A DNA stretch of 64,000 nt from Rhodococcus sp. OK302 (GCF_002245895.1 NZ_NPJZ01000001.1:4128501-4192500); one strand, 5' to 3'; numbered from the stretch's first letter, positions 17,638 through 26,699 are shown. Notes: a model not told the origin generated them from the letters alone. Numbers and translations: made by a program.

Positions 17638-18615
17638 TCAGTGCTGTTCCGTCCGCCTACCAGTACCAGAGCGATCGGCGAACTGCTTCCGATACGAGGA
17701 TGGGGTGGTTGCGAACTCGGATACGAAGTTTTGCCGGAAGGTGACAACGCTTCCGAACCCACATGCGACTGCGACGGCCTCGATGCTCCAGTCTGTCGTT
17801 TCCAGGAGAACACGAGCCTCGCCCAGTCGTTGTTCGAGAATCCAGCGTGCCGGTGTAGTACCGGTGGAAAGGCGAAACTGCCGTACGAAGTTTCATCGGC
17901 TCATCCGCGCCTGGGCTGCGAGTCGGTCGACGGAAAGATGCTCGTCGAGTCGCCCCAGCGCCCATTCCAGTACATTCGCAACGGCTGTGTCGCTGGCCGG
18001 TTCCGCGAGTGGTCGCTCGATGTACTGCGCCTGTCCACCCTCTCGGTGCGGTGCAACGACGAGACTCCGAGCCACCCGAGTGGCGATTGCCGATCCAAGG
18101 TACTTCCGCACGAGATGCAGGCACGCGTCGATAGAGGAAGCCGTCCCCGCAGAAGTCATGACATCGTCGTGATCGATGTAGAGCACTGATTCGTCCAAGC
18201 GGATGCTGGGGTGGAGTTCAGCGAGTGCGGGCATCATCTCCCAATGGGTGACGGCGGAGCGTCCGTCGAGGAACCCGGCGTCGGCAACAGCAAAAGCTCC
18301 GAGGCACAACCCTACAATCGGAGTGCCGCGAGAGTGCGCGTTGGACAGCTGTGCTCGTAATCGCTCGCTGATCGGTGAAAGTGGCAGCGGCCAGGAGGGG
18401 ATGACCACAATATCGGCCCAATCGAGTGTGCTCGGTCCCGCTACGTCGCCGATCGAGTACCCCTCGACAGTGCGAACATCGCCTGCTCGATCAGACCAAA
18501 GTCTGGTTTCCCAGGCCGGTGCGAGCCCGAGACGACCTACCTCGCCGAACACCATCAGCGGTGCTGCGAGGTGGAACATCGTGATGGTGTCGAACGCGTA
18601 GACGGCAATTCGCAT
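17638..18615 (-). pseudogene. GlxA-type AraC regulator interrupted by an in-frame stop
   Basis: The N-terminal part is a DJ-1/PfpI-like domain (MRIAVYAFDTITMFHLAAP…PIVGLCLGAFAVADAG with the family Cys, VTHWEMMPAL), followed by the first part of an AraC helix-turn-helix domain. At 17895-17893 the expected second Arg of the conserved MSRR motif is TGA instead of CGA. Beyond it the same frame stays open for 84 codons and encodes the rest of the AraC domain (NFVRQFRLSTGTTPARW…ACGFGSVVTFRQNFV…YRKQF), ending at TGA 17640-17638. The intact protein would be 325 aa. ATG 18615 has GGGGA upstream. Without the second HTH the product probably cannot bind DNA normally. It is divergent from a cysteine hydrolase gene, the likely former target. 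Confidence 0.88.
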
Positions 18616-18756
18616 GTGATCCCCAAAATGTTGGCCCAAAGTCATCGAAAGTATGCACCCGTGCCACTCACTGTTGCCAACGACCTACCGAAGAATGGGT
18701 AAAGAGCGTCGCCGACGCGAAGCTGAACCCGATCGACCTTCCAGGAGTGATCAACT

Positions 18757-19392
18757 GTGTCTATCCCCCGCCGTGCCCTCATCGTCGTCGACGTCCAGCA
18801 GGAGTACTTCGACGGACCTCTGCAGATCCAGTACCCGCCGCGCGACGAGTCTCTGGCCAATATCCTCAGCACGATTAAAGTTGCTGCTGCGAACGAAGTC
18901 CCAGTCGTCATCGTGTCGCACCGGACACCCGTAGGCGCCCCGATCTTCGCCGAAGGTACGGCCGGTTGGTCGCTCCACCCCGAACTCGAGGAACTCATCG
19001 ATCCGGCGTGGATGCAGGTACAAAAGCAGTATGCAAGCGTGTTCGCCGGAACCGGTGTCGCCGAATGGTTGCGTGAGAGAAACGTCGACACCATCACGAT
19101 CGTCGGCTACATGACAAACAACTGCGACCTTGCGACCGCCGCAGAGTCCGACGCCCTGGGGTTCTCCGCTGAGATTCTCGCCGACGCCACCGGGTCGATC
19201 CACTTGGCCAACGAGGCAGGGCAGGTATCAGCCGAGTCACTGCACAGGACCCTCATGGTCCTTCTGCACTCGAACTTTGCTGCAGTCGCCACGACGGCAG
19301 AGTGGGTCGACGCCGTGCAGTCCGGAGTGAGTTTGCCCAAGAGCAATCTTGTGATCTCAGCCATCCAAGGACGCGAGTCGGCAGCAAACTAG
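18757..19392 (+). CDS. Isochorismatase-family cysteine hydrolase
   Basis: This 211-aa alpha/beta hydrolase has the family catalytic triad: Asp12 (VVDVQQEYF), Lys90 (MQVQKQYASVF) and Cys123 (GYMTNNCDLATA), with the cis-peptide-type MTN before the Cys. Such enzymes hydrolyse amides or vinyl ethers (nicotinamidase, N-carbamoyl compounds, isochorismate); no substrate is evident. It starts 141 bp from the divergent GlxA-type regulator pseudogene, an arrangement often seen for regulator-target pairs. If so, its control may now be altered. Confidence 0.88.
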   Translation: MSIPRRALIVVDVQQEYFDGPLQIQYPPRDESLANILSTIKVAAANEVPVVIVSHRTPVGAPIFAEGTAGWSLHPELEELIDPAWMQVQKQYASVFAGTGVAEWLRERNVDTITIVGYMTNNCDLATAAESDALGFSAEILADATGSIHLANEAGQVSAESLHRTLMVLLHSNFAAVATTAEWVDAVQSGVSLPKSNLVISAIQGRESAAN

Positions 19393-19516
19393 GTTTCCAA
19401 TAGCAGAGGATCGCAATCGGTTTGGGGACTCTGAGTCCGCGCCGGAACCACCAACGCCGCGACCGACACGTCACCATCAATGGAATCGACGTGTCGAATC
19501 GTGCGACACTCGGACG

Positions 19517-21181
19517 GTGAACGACACCAGCCGTGGAAATTCGCAACCACACCGACAGAGACTGCTCCGCGTCGGCATCCTCCTCGCAGCAACCCTGCTG
19601 TTGCCCATGCCCCTCGCTGCGGCCGCACCCGCCGCAACAGGACCGGCGGGCTGCGTACCGTTCGGGACCGCCCAACTTCCACCCGGGGCACCCTCCGGCG
19701 GAGGCCGAGTCGGCCTGACCAATCTGCCGACATTCACCGGCCCGGCCGCCCCGACATCCGTCGAGGTTCGCACTCCGACCACCCAGTTCAACCGGTTCTG
19801 GGACTTCACACTCGTTGGCCACGACCTGCTCACCCGGCCACGGGACGCCGGTGCGCCCACGGCCGAGCCCTGGCGTTACGTGCCGATGCCCGAGTGCCTG
19901 CGCGGACGACTGGTCGGAATATCGCTGGACGACGACGAACTCGTCGCGGTTGACGACAACGGCTGGATCTACACGATGGACAACGCGTCCCAGGACCCGC
20001 TGTTCTGGAACTGGACTTCCGCGTGGGGCGCACCCCTGTGGACCGGCGCTGGCCGGCAACTACCCGGGGACCGGCCGAACGGGTGGGCGCTGAGTGTGTC
20101 GTCGCCCTGGGACAACCAGACCTTCACCGACATCGCAGGCCGAATTCACTACGTCGGATTCGGCAAGATGACGATGCTCCCCGCATTGACCGGGGACGGC
20201 AGCCGCATCACCTACGCGGACCCGTGGCTGCCCAACGACGACAGCTACGAAATCGGCGGGCCGCTCGGCGGACGGTTCCAGGCTGAATCGTTGTCGGGGG
20301 CCGGATCGACCACCTTCGTGATGAACAAGTACGGCGACATGTACACCCGCACATTCGATTTCGACTCGTCAGGATCCGACTCGATCTTCTTCCGCTACAG
20401 CTGGGACGACCAGTCGGGCAAGCCGACCGCACCCAATCTCGTCGTCGAGACTCTCGACCGCAGCACCGCCGCGATCCAACTGCCGGCGCCGGAGTGGGTG
20501 CACCAACCCAAGATTCCCGGCGAGATCACGTCCGCGATCAGTGTGCACTCTCTCGGCCCCGGACCGAATCGACGGGAGTTACGCGTGGAGGGCCGCAGCG
20601 GCGGCGAATCCGGTTTCTGGCACAAGGATCTCGTGGGCGGCACGTGGGAATTCACACCGACCGGCGCAGACCTCCTCGGTACGCCGATCGAGAACTCGCC
20701 GACGGACCGCTCGACCGACACTCTGGCCCCCGCGGCCCCGTGGAACCTGTCCACGAACCTTCCTGCGCGCAACGGCGCCATCGACGGCCAGACACTGATC
20801 GACATCGGATTTCCGTACACGGTGGTGGACCCGCGCATGTTGGACGCGATCGGCCAGCACGCGCAGCCATCCGGCTACCGGTTGGAGGTGGACCACTTCG
20901 ACCCGGTCGCCACCACTCGGACCGCGACCGTGACCGCACCGGATGGCACCGCCATTCCGGTCATCCTGCACACCGCCGACGGACTCCGGATGACACCCCG
21001 CGCACCCGGCCTCGACGCCAACCCGCGCCATCTCGTCGGGGCGATCGAGATCCCGGCGGAAGCGTACGCGGCCCGAGGATCGAATCCCGCGCTGGACGCG
21101 TTTGTCCGGGACTGGATGCGCGACCGGCATATCGCGGCGATCACCCTCAGTGCCACCGACCATGACCTGGTGGTCCGCTGA
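19517..21181 (+). CDS. Secreted protein of unknown function
   Basis: This 554-aa protein begins at GTG 19517 with a Sec-type signal (basic PHRQRLLR, then GILLAATLLLPMPLAAAAPA), cleavage probably after residue ~40. The mature chain is rich in Trp, Asp, Pro and Gly with repeats such as DDNGWIYTMDN, GRIHYVGFGKMTML and KYGDMYTRTFDFD, which suggests a beta-propeller-like fold of short sheets; that is inference. No catalytic motif is recognised. Codon usage is more GC-rich than its neighbours. It has no obvious operon partner: it is 125 bp from the upstream gene and 67 bp from the deazaflavin-type gene. Confidence 0.75.
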   Translation: MNDTSRGNSQPHRQRLLRVGILLAATLLLPMPLAAAAPAATGPAGCVPFGTAQLPPGAPSGGGRVGLTNLPTFTGPAAPTSVEVRTPTTQFNRFWDFTLVGHDLLTRPRDAGAPTAEPWRYVPMPECLRGRLVGISLDDDELVAVDDNGWIYTMDNASQDPLFWNWTSAWGAPLWTGAGRQLPGDRPNGWALSVSSPWDNQTFTDIAGRIHYVGFGKMTMLPALTGDGSRITYADPWLPNDDSYEIGGPLGGRFQAESLSGAGSTTFVMNKYGDMYTRTFDFDSSGSDSIFFRYSWDDQSGKPTAPNLVVETLDRSTAAIQLPAPEWVHQPKIPGEITSAISVHSLGPGPNRRELRVEGRSGGESGFWHKDLVGGTWEFTPTGADLLGTPIENSPTDRSTDTLAPAAPWNLSTNLPARNGAIDGQTLIDIGFPYTVVDPRMLDAIGQHAQPSGYRLEVDHFDPVATTRTATVTAPDGTAIPVILHTADGLRMTPRAPGLDANPRHLVGAIEIPAEAYAARGSNPALDAFVRDWMRDRHIAAITLSATDHDLVVR

Positions 21182-21248
21182 CAGGGCAGTTTCCTGCGGT
21201 GACAACCGGTGAGCTGATTAAGTTGGCCGAAACAGGAAGGATCAAACA

Positions 21249-21608
21249 ATGAACACGTTTCAGAAGATCGCTGCCGCAGTGAACAAGATCGTGTTGGCCA
21301 CAACGCACATCCCCGTCCTGGGGAAGTACGCCGGCAAGTCGATGCTCGTCCTCACCTACACCGGACGTAAGTCGGGCAAGACCTTCACGCTCCCTGTGTC
21401 GTTCACGCAATCAGGAAACGAACTCACCATCAGGGTTGCCCTGCCCGACAAGAAGAATTGGTGGCGAAATTTCCGGAATGAAGGCGCCCCGGTAACAGCC
21501 ACCCTCAACGGTGTCGACCGCACCGGACACGCGGTCAGTCACCGTGACGCCCGCGGCCGGGTAACCGTCACGGTGACACTGGATCCAGAAAATCGCCCCA
21601 CACACTGA
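21249..21608 (+). CDS. Deazaflavin (F420)-dependent nitroreductase-family protein
   Basis: This 119-aa split-barrel protein is of the Ddn/FDOR-B type. Seen: VLTYTGRKSGKTFTLPV, the core of the F420-binding strand pair, and DKKNWWRNFRNEGAPVTATLNG, the next conserved block. It is somewhat shorter than Mtb Ddn (151 aa). Family members use F420H2 to reduce quinones or nitro compounds at the membrane. AGGAAGG precedes ATG 21249. Its 3' end lies inside a hairpin shared with a convergent gene. Confidence 0.8.
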   Translation: MNTFQKIAAAVNKIVLATTHIPVLGKYAGKSMLVLTYTGRKSGKTFTLPVSFTQSGNELTIRVALPDKKNWWRNFRNEGAPVTATLNGVDRTGHAVSHRDARGRVTVTVTLDPENRPTH

Positions 21609-21625
21609 AGAGTGTGCGGGGCGAT
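21592..21625. terminator. Bidirectional hairpin terminator
   Basis: Arms of 15 nt (ATCGCCCCACACACT and AGTGTGCGGGGCGAT, one mismatch) enclose GAAGA-type loop sequence. It overlaps the last codons of the deazaflavin-type gene and lies 13 bp before the end of the convergent interrupted gene, so it could serve both. Confidence 0.6.
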
Positions 21626-22466
21626 CACCTACCGATTCTACTGGCCGCTTACTCGGATCATTCCGCTGATCGTTCCCTGCAGATAGTTACCCGACGAGTC
21701 GATCAGGGCCGACATCTGCAAGGTGTCGTTGATCATCGACCCGGGCATATCCCGCGTCGTGAGAATATTTCCCGTGTCCGGATCGATCACCGTGAAAGCG
21801 AATCCGTCGGCCGGTGAAGTTTCACCGGAAGGCGAGTTCACTTGACGCACAACGGTATACAGATTGCCATCGGCAGTCGACAGATGTGGCACAGCCGAGC
21901 TGCGAGCATCGTTGTTCCAGACCGTGTGGCAACCTTCACCGTCGACGTCGACATCAACTCGGGTCATTCCGCCGGTAAACGGCGCGCTGGCAGGGACGGT
22001 GGGTCCGGCGCCGGCAGGCTGCGCCGGGTAGGGATATCCGTAAGTGCTGGCAACAAATACGGAATTGCCGATGCCGATCGGCGAATTCTCACTGCCTGGG
22101 CCTCCGGTGGTGAGAACTGGTTGACTGCAGACAGTTTCACCGGTCGATGCGCGGTAGACCAGAAGATTCACCTGAGTGTCGGCACTGTCGACAATGGTCA
22201 GGTAGTCGGATCCGTTGGGACCGAAGTAGGTGGGAGTCGAACCGGTTCCCCAACTGAGTTGGCCCGGCTTACGCGCACTGCCGCGATCGTAGGGCGCACG
22301 CCAGTCGATCGTCGGTGTGCCATCCTGCATTGCGTTGAGCTGATACAAGGCGTGGGTAGTTGCGACGGCAGTACCGGTCGGCGAGGTGGAAATACTGTTT
22401 GAGGTTCACCCCGGATGGTGGACACCGAGATAGCGGGACTAAAGGTTCCGCTGGGAGGATGTCCTC

Positions 22467-22772
22467 ATGTCCCGCAAGCGCAGGTCGTTCACGACCGAGT
22501 ACAAGGTCGAAGCCGCCCGCCGGGTGATCGATACCGGCCGCACCATCGCCGAGGTCGCCCGCGACCTCGGGTTAAGCGAGAATCTGCTCGGGCGGTGGGT
22601 CGCCGACGAACGACGACGCATCGATGCTGCTGCAACGTCCGGAGATCAACCGTTGACCGCCGCGGAACGTACCGAACTGGCACGACTGCGCAAGCAGGTC
22701 TCCGAGCAGGAGAAAGACATAGCGTTCCTGAAAAAAGCGTCCGCGTACTTCGCGGCGCATCAACAAAAGTAG
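22467..22772 (+). CDS. IS3-family transposase OrfA
   Basis: This 101-aa helix-turn-helix protein (FTTEYKVEAARRVIDTG…VARDLGLSENLLGRWVADE) is followed by a heptad-like coiled coil (ERTELARLRKQVSEQEKDI), the usual OrfA layout for end recognition and dimerisation. Near its end an A6G run (22731-22737, codons CTG AAA AAA GCG) allows a -1 slip into the OrfB frame, producing the OrfAB transposase. If no slip occurs, it ends …YFAAHQQK and would act as a regulator of transposition. Confidence 0.92.
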   Translation: MSRKRRSFTTEYKVEAARRVIDTGRTIAEVARDLGLSENLLGRWVADERRRIDAAATSGDQPLTAAERTELARLRKQVSEQEKDIAFLKKASAYFAAHQQK

Positions 22773-23662
22773 AGCTCTACACGTTGATCGCTGCGGAGTG
22801 CGCGAACTTCGCGATCCACCGGATGGCGCGACTCCTCAATGTCTCGACCTCCGGTTTCTACAAACACCAAGAACGCAGTGTCCGAACACGATTGGGTGAA
22901 CGGCAACAGCGGCGCGCGGACCTGGAAGTGAAGATCCTCGACATCCACAGAGAATCGAAAGGTGTGTACGGGTCCCCGCGGATCACCGCCGAACTTCACG
23001 ACGGCGGGGAGATTATTACCGAGAAGACCGTCGCGAAGATCATGCGGTCACTCGGCATCGTCGGAATCAGCCCGCGCACGTTCAAAATCCGTACCACCGT
23101 CGCCGACCCGTTTGCTTCCTTTCCGGACGACCTGGTGCAACGACGGTTCGATCAGGGCCGCGTCGACGCCGTGTGGACTTCCGACATCACGTACCTGACC
23201 TGCGGTGAAGGTGACATGTACCTGTGCGCAATCAAGGACGAGCACTCGAAGAAGGTTCTGGGATGGTCGGTGGCCGATCACATGCGGACCGAACTGGTCA
23301 TCGAAGCCTTGGACATGGCGGTAGCAGCTCGCGGCGGGGATGTCGCCGGCACAATCATGCACTCGGACAGAGGAAGTCAATATACGGCCGACATCATGAA
23401 GCAGGCGTGCGAACGGTACGGGCTGCGCCGTTCGATGGGAGCTACCGGAATATGCTGGGACAACGCCGGCGCGGAGAGTCTGTGGTCCACGTTCAAGCAC
23501 GAGTACTACTACCGACACGCTTTCGCCTATGCATCGGAATTAGTTGCTGCAGTTGACAACTGGATGCACATCTACAACACTCGCCGTAGGCACTCCACGA
23601 TCGGGATGCTCAGCCCCACGAACTACGAAAAGTCACTGACCGCGACCTTGATGGTCGCGTGA
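22733..23662 (+). CDS. IS3-family transposase OrfB (made as OrfAB by -1 frameshift)
   Basis: This is the catalytic part, entered by -1 slippage at the A-run 22731-22736; the coordinate given is the slip codon, since there is no convincing independent start. Seen: an HTH_21-like segment (VYGSPRITAELHDGGEIITEK) and an integrase core with the DDE triad in VWTSDITYL, MHSDRGSQY and GAESLWSTFKHEY, followed by YNTRRRHSTIGMLSP. It ends 29 bp before the right terminus of the element. All catalytic residues are present. Confidence 0.92.
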   Translation, partial: KSVRVLRGASTKVELYTLIAAECANFAIHRMARLLNVSTSGFYKHQERSVRTRLGERQQRRADLEVKILDIHRESKGVYGSPRITAELHDGGEIITEKTVAKIMRSLGIVGISPRTFKIRTTVADPFASFPDDLVQRRFDQGRVDAVWTSDITYLTCGEGDMYLCAIKDEHSKKVLGWSVADHMRTELVIEALDMAVAARGGDVAGTIMHSDRGSQYTADIMKQACERYGLRRSMGATGICWDNAGAESLWSTFKHEYYYRHAFAYASELVAAVDNWMHIYNTRRRHSTIGMLSPTNYEKSLTATLMVA

Positions 23663-24663
23663 CCACTGTCCACTTTTCGGGGTGAACCTCAGTTCTGCAC
23701 TCCCTCCCCGGCAGGCAGCTGCACAGTCCGGGTGACGCCTCCCCCATCCACTCGGCCGACCAAGCCGGCTCCGGTCGCAAACCACACATTGCCCTGCCAG
23801 TCCGGCGCCAGGCCGGTAACACTGTCTCCGGCCGGGATCGAACCACTCAGGTCGACAGACTGATCGACGAATAGTCGCCAGGCGCCGTCCGTTGACTGCT
23901 CGTGCTTCACTCGCACAAGTTTGTTGTCACCGAAGACCGCAACAAGCCGGTCCTCGTTGTCCAAGTAGGCGTAGACACCGCCGAGCAGGCTACTTTTCGG
24001 GAATTCGAGCTGCGCAACGGAAGCTGCGGGCGCCGACGATCCGGCCAACATACCCAACGAACCCAACGAGCCCGTTTCGAAGTCGGAAGTGTCGATCAGA
24101 TGCAGGGTCGGAACCTGTCCGAGAACGCTGGTGCACAACGCCAAAACCAGACCGTCCGAGCCTTCGAGCAACGTCGGGCATGCTGATGCCAAGGGAAGCG
24201 ACTCCACTGCCAGTGCTCCGGTACCCGGACCAGCCAACGGGGTTGCATCCGAAGAACCTGCGTCTCCGTGCATCGTCGAGGTTCCTTGAGGTCCGAGGAA
24301 CGGGTTCGCCGGGGCAAGTGGCCCCCAGGTGGGCAGCGCCGATGCGGTGCTGGCAGAAGCGGTAATCAGCACAGCCGTCAGTGCTGTCAGAGCCAATCGG
24401 CCCCTAGCTCCCACTTTTGGAGCGTTGTACCGCAACTTCTGCATCGCTTCTCCGTTTCTTCTCTCTGCTGACAACGGGCAACGCCCGCTATTTCCGGTTC
24501 GAGTGGACCACAACAAGTTGCCGGTCGCGCTGTTTCCCGAAAACCCGCTCTGCCCAATCGAGCCCAGATGGGGTGAATGTTCGTTATGTTCGGAGGCCGT
24601 GGTTGCTCTCGTGGCCGCACCGCACCCGTGCGGAGATCAGTTCGGAAAGGGCACACAGTTCAC

Positions 24664-25467
24664 ATGACAACAATCGATCACGTCCGCCGTACCCGGGTCG
24701 CTGCCGCGTGCGGTGGTGCCGTTCTCGCTGCAGCCGCGATCTTGACAGCAGGAACGGGAATCGCGGCCGCTAGTGTCGCCGACACCCTCCGCACTACATG
24801 CACACACTACGTACCGAACCCGGTGTGGAACGGATCTGAAAACGAAGTCTCCGATTGCTCCGGAGCTAAGCTTGCCGGTACGAATTTGGTCGGCGCCGTC
24901 CTGTCCGGTGCGGACCTGACCGACGCGAAACTAGTTGGAACAGACCTGTCCGACGCAACCCTGCGCGGGGCAGACCTGGGCAACGCGAACCTGACCAACG
25001 CCGAACTGATCAATGCGAACCTGAGCGACGCGAACCTGAAGAACGCGAACCTGACCGGCGCGAACCTGACCGGCGCGAACCTCGCCGACGCCAACTTGTC
25101 CGGCGCCGATCTGACCTGGACGGACCTGACCGGCACGGACCTGACGAAAGCGAAACTGACCGGCACCAGCGTTGTGCCGGCAAACATCCGATCGACTGCA
25201 TCATCGGCGGATGGCGCTTCCGTCACGATTCCCGCACCGGCGGGAGCGAAGGGCGTGACGTTGGACGGATGTACCCGACCGCAGAACGTCGCTGTCCCGA
25301 TGAATACGACCATTGCATTTCCAGTCGGTACGACGACTGTGACCTGCACCGTCCATAGCATCCGGGCTGGTTCTCCCTCGATCGGTTCGGGCACCTTCAC
25401 TGTCACCGTGAGCGATCGGAGTTCGTCGACCGGATCGCTGGGATCGCTCAGTCTTTTCGGTAGCTGA
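24664..25467 (+). CDS. Secreted pentapeptide-repeat protein with HYR-like C-terminal domain
   Basis: This 267-aa exported protein has an N-terminal signal (HVRRTRVAAACGGAVLAAA then AILTAGTGIAAAS). From about residue 60 to 175 come some 20 pentapeptide repeats of the A(D/N)LxG type (GADLTDAKLVGTDLS, NANLTGANLTGANLA), which fold as a right-handed quadrilateral beta-helix. The C-terminal ~85 residues contain FPVGTTTVTCTV and GTFTVTVSD, characteristic of a HYR (hyalin-repeat, Ig-like) domain. Two Cys near the mature N-terminus (TTCTHY, SDCSG) may pair. GGAAAGGG lies upstream of ATG 24664. It is probably a cell-surface adhesion or structural protein; this is inference. A strong terminator follows. 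Confidence 0.82.
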   Translation: MTTIDHVRRTRVAAACGGAVLAAAAILTAGTGIAAASVADTLRTTCTHYVPNPVWNGSENEVSDCSGAKLAGTNLVGAVLSGADLTDAKLVGTDLSDATLRGADLGNANLTNAELINANLSDANLKNANLTGANLTGANLADANLSGADLTWTDLTGTDLTKAKLTGTSVVPANIRSTASSADGASVTIPAPAGAKGVTLDGCTRPQNVAVPMNTTIAFPVGTTTVTCTVHSIRAGSPSIGSGTFTVTVSDRSSSTGSLGSLSLFGS

Positions 25468-25494
25468 ATGAGCTGAAATCTGGCCAACGTCACA

Positions 25495-25547
25495 CCTCCG
25501 GAGCAATGTCGGGCGATTCCGCTCGGCCACAGCTCCGGAGGTTTTTT
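25495..25547 (+). terminator. Rho-independent terminator
   Basis: CCTCCGGAGC pairs with GCTCCGGAGG (10-bp perfect stem) and is followed at once by TTTTTT. It is the clearest intrinsic terminator in the window, 28 bp after the pentapeptide-repeat gene. Confidence 0.9.
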
Positions 25548-25671
25548 GTGCCGACGTATGCCTGTGCCGTCCCCGAGGAAAGAAACCGTTGTAGGTCCCG
25601 TGGCTAATGACCGAGTTCTGGACGAGTCTGGAATGAGGACGACCATCAGCCTTTCAGCGAAGGGACACGCC

Positions 25672-26697
25672 ATGACACTCTCGAATACCCGAGCAATGCA
25701 CACCGCCGAACCTGGTGGCGCATTCGTTCGGACGCAGGTCACCACCCCGCCGCCTGGAGCAGGCCACGTACGCGTCACCGTCGAGGCCTGCGGCGTCTGC
25801 CATTCCGATGCGATGATCACGGGCGGACTACTTCCCGGCACAACATTTCCGCTTACCACCGGCCATGAGATCGCCGGCCGGATCGAATCGGTCGGAGACG
25901 GAGTGGACGGCTGGGCGCTCGGCCAACGCGTTGCGGTCGGCTGGTACGGCGGTAGCTGCGGATATTGCGACGCCTGTCGTGACGGTGACGGAATAAACTG
26001 CGCCAAGTTGCAGATTCCCGGTGTCGCTTACCCCGGAGGGTTCGCGGATTCCGTCGTTGTACCCGCGATTGCACTGGCAGCCATTCCAGATGAGCTTTCT
26101 GCCGTCGAGGCAGCGCCACTCGCCTGTGCCGGAGTAACCGTGTTCAACGCCCTGCGTCGCAGTGCCGCACGAGCTGGCGACGTTGTCGCGATCCTGGGGC
26201 TCGGAGGGCTGGGCCATCTCGGCGTGCAATTTGCTCACCACATGGGCTTTGTCACCGTCGCTATTGCCCGAGGCGCTGAAAAGTCTTCATTGGCAAAACA
26301 ATTGGGATCCGATTACTACATCGACAGCACCACCGACAACGTCGCACACGCACTGCAATCCCTGGGCGGCGCGAAGGTCATATTAGCGACGGTCACCAAC
26401 GGCGAGGCGATGACCGCCACCTTCGACGGACTGGGAAGACGGGGCGAACTCGTCATCGTCGGAGCAACACCAGATTTGTTGCAGCTCAGCGGATTGCAGT
26501 TCATCAACAATACCAAGAAGATTTACGGTCATGCGTCCGGAACCGCACTCGACATCGAGGAAACTATGCGCTTTGCCGCCCAAACCGGGGTGCGGGCCTG
26601 GACCGAGGAGGCGCCGCTGGACGATGCCGGGACCGCCTTCGAGAAGATGCTCACCGGCAAGGCCCGCTTCCGCATGGTCTTGACCACCGGAAACTGA
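25672..26697 (+). CDS. Zinc-dependent alcohol dehydrogenase (MDR family)
   Basis: This 341-aa medium-chain dehydrogenase has catalytic zinc ligands in ACGVCHSD (Cys about residue 42) and TTGHEIAG, with the third Cys in APLACAGVTVFNAL. The structural zinc is bound by the four-Cys lobe GSCGYCDACRDGDGINC. NAD(P) is bound by LGLGGLGHLGVQFA. The start is ATG 25672 with GAAGGGA seven bases upstream; the long open frame before it overlaps the terminator and is not used. The substrate is likely a primary alcohol/aldehyde pair but is not determinable. It is convergent with the PPOX gene, whose end lies 2 bp away. Confidence 0.9.
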   Translation: MTLSNTRAMHTAEPGGAFVRTQVTTPPPGAGHVRVTVEACGVCHSDAMITGGLLPGTTFPLTTGHEIAGRIESVGDGVDGWALGQRVAVGWYGGSCGYCDACRDGDGINCAKLQIPGVAYPGGFADSVVVPAIALAAIPDELSAVEAAPLACAGVTVFNALRRSAARAGDVVAILGLGGLGHLGVQFAHHMGFVTVAIARGAEKSSLAKQLGSDYYIDSTTDNVAHALQSLGGAKVILATVTNGEAMTATFDGLGRRGELVIVGATPDLLQLSGLQFINNTKKIYGHASGTALDIEETMRFAAQTGVRAWTEEAPLDDAGTAFEKMLTGKARFRMVLTTGN

Positions 26698-26699
26698 GG

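Larger units (their letters stand above)
22400..23691 (+). mobile_element. IS3-family insertion sequence, complete, 1292 bp
   Basis: Terminal inverted repeats begin TGAGGTTCACCCCG at both ends (left 22400-22424, right 23667-23691; 22 of 25 positions match). Direct GTT copies flank it (22397-22399 and 23692-23694), a 3-bp target duplication as is usual for IS3 family. Two overlapping reading frames encode the transposase in the -1 arrangement of that family. Both ends, the frameshift site and the DDE residues are intact, so it may still be mobile. It has landed in a secreted-protein gene on the opposite strand. Confidence 0.95.
21638..24444 (-). pseudogene. Secreted beta-propeller-like protein gene disrupted by an IS3-family insertion
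   Basis: Two minus-strand fragments, 24444-23692 and 22396-21638, form one gene split by the insertion sequence. Removing the element and one copy of GTT rejoins them exactly in frame: …LPAGEGVQN from the first and SISTSPTGTAVATTHALYQ from the second, giving 503 aa. The N-terminus (MQKLRYNAPKVGARGRL then ALTALTAVLITASASTASAL) is a signal peptide; ATG 24444 has GGAGA upstream. The body has repeated strand-like units (GNVWFATGAGLVGRVDGGG, GNLYTVVRQVN), like PQQ/NHL propellers. As it stands, translation stops one codon after the junction (GVQN-stop), so a 251-residue secreted fragment could still be made. The function is unknown. Confidence 0.9.

Noticed and set aside
22415..22466. Independent start of OrfB near the left end of the insertion sequence
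   Set aside because: The N-terminal part of that frame overlaps OrfA and is not transposase-like; the -1 slip at 22731-22736 explains OrfB.
24870..25170. Tandem DNA repeats as a CRISPR or satellite array
   Set aside because: The 15-base periodicity is codon-level pentapeptide repetition inside a gene; there are no spacers.
24807..26006. 399-codon open frame on the minus strand
   Set aside because: Arises from the periodic pentapeptide-repeat DNA and runs through a terminator and into the alcohol dehydrogenase gene; the plus-strand genes are clearly real.
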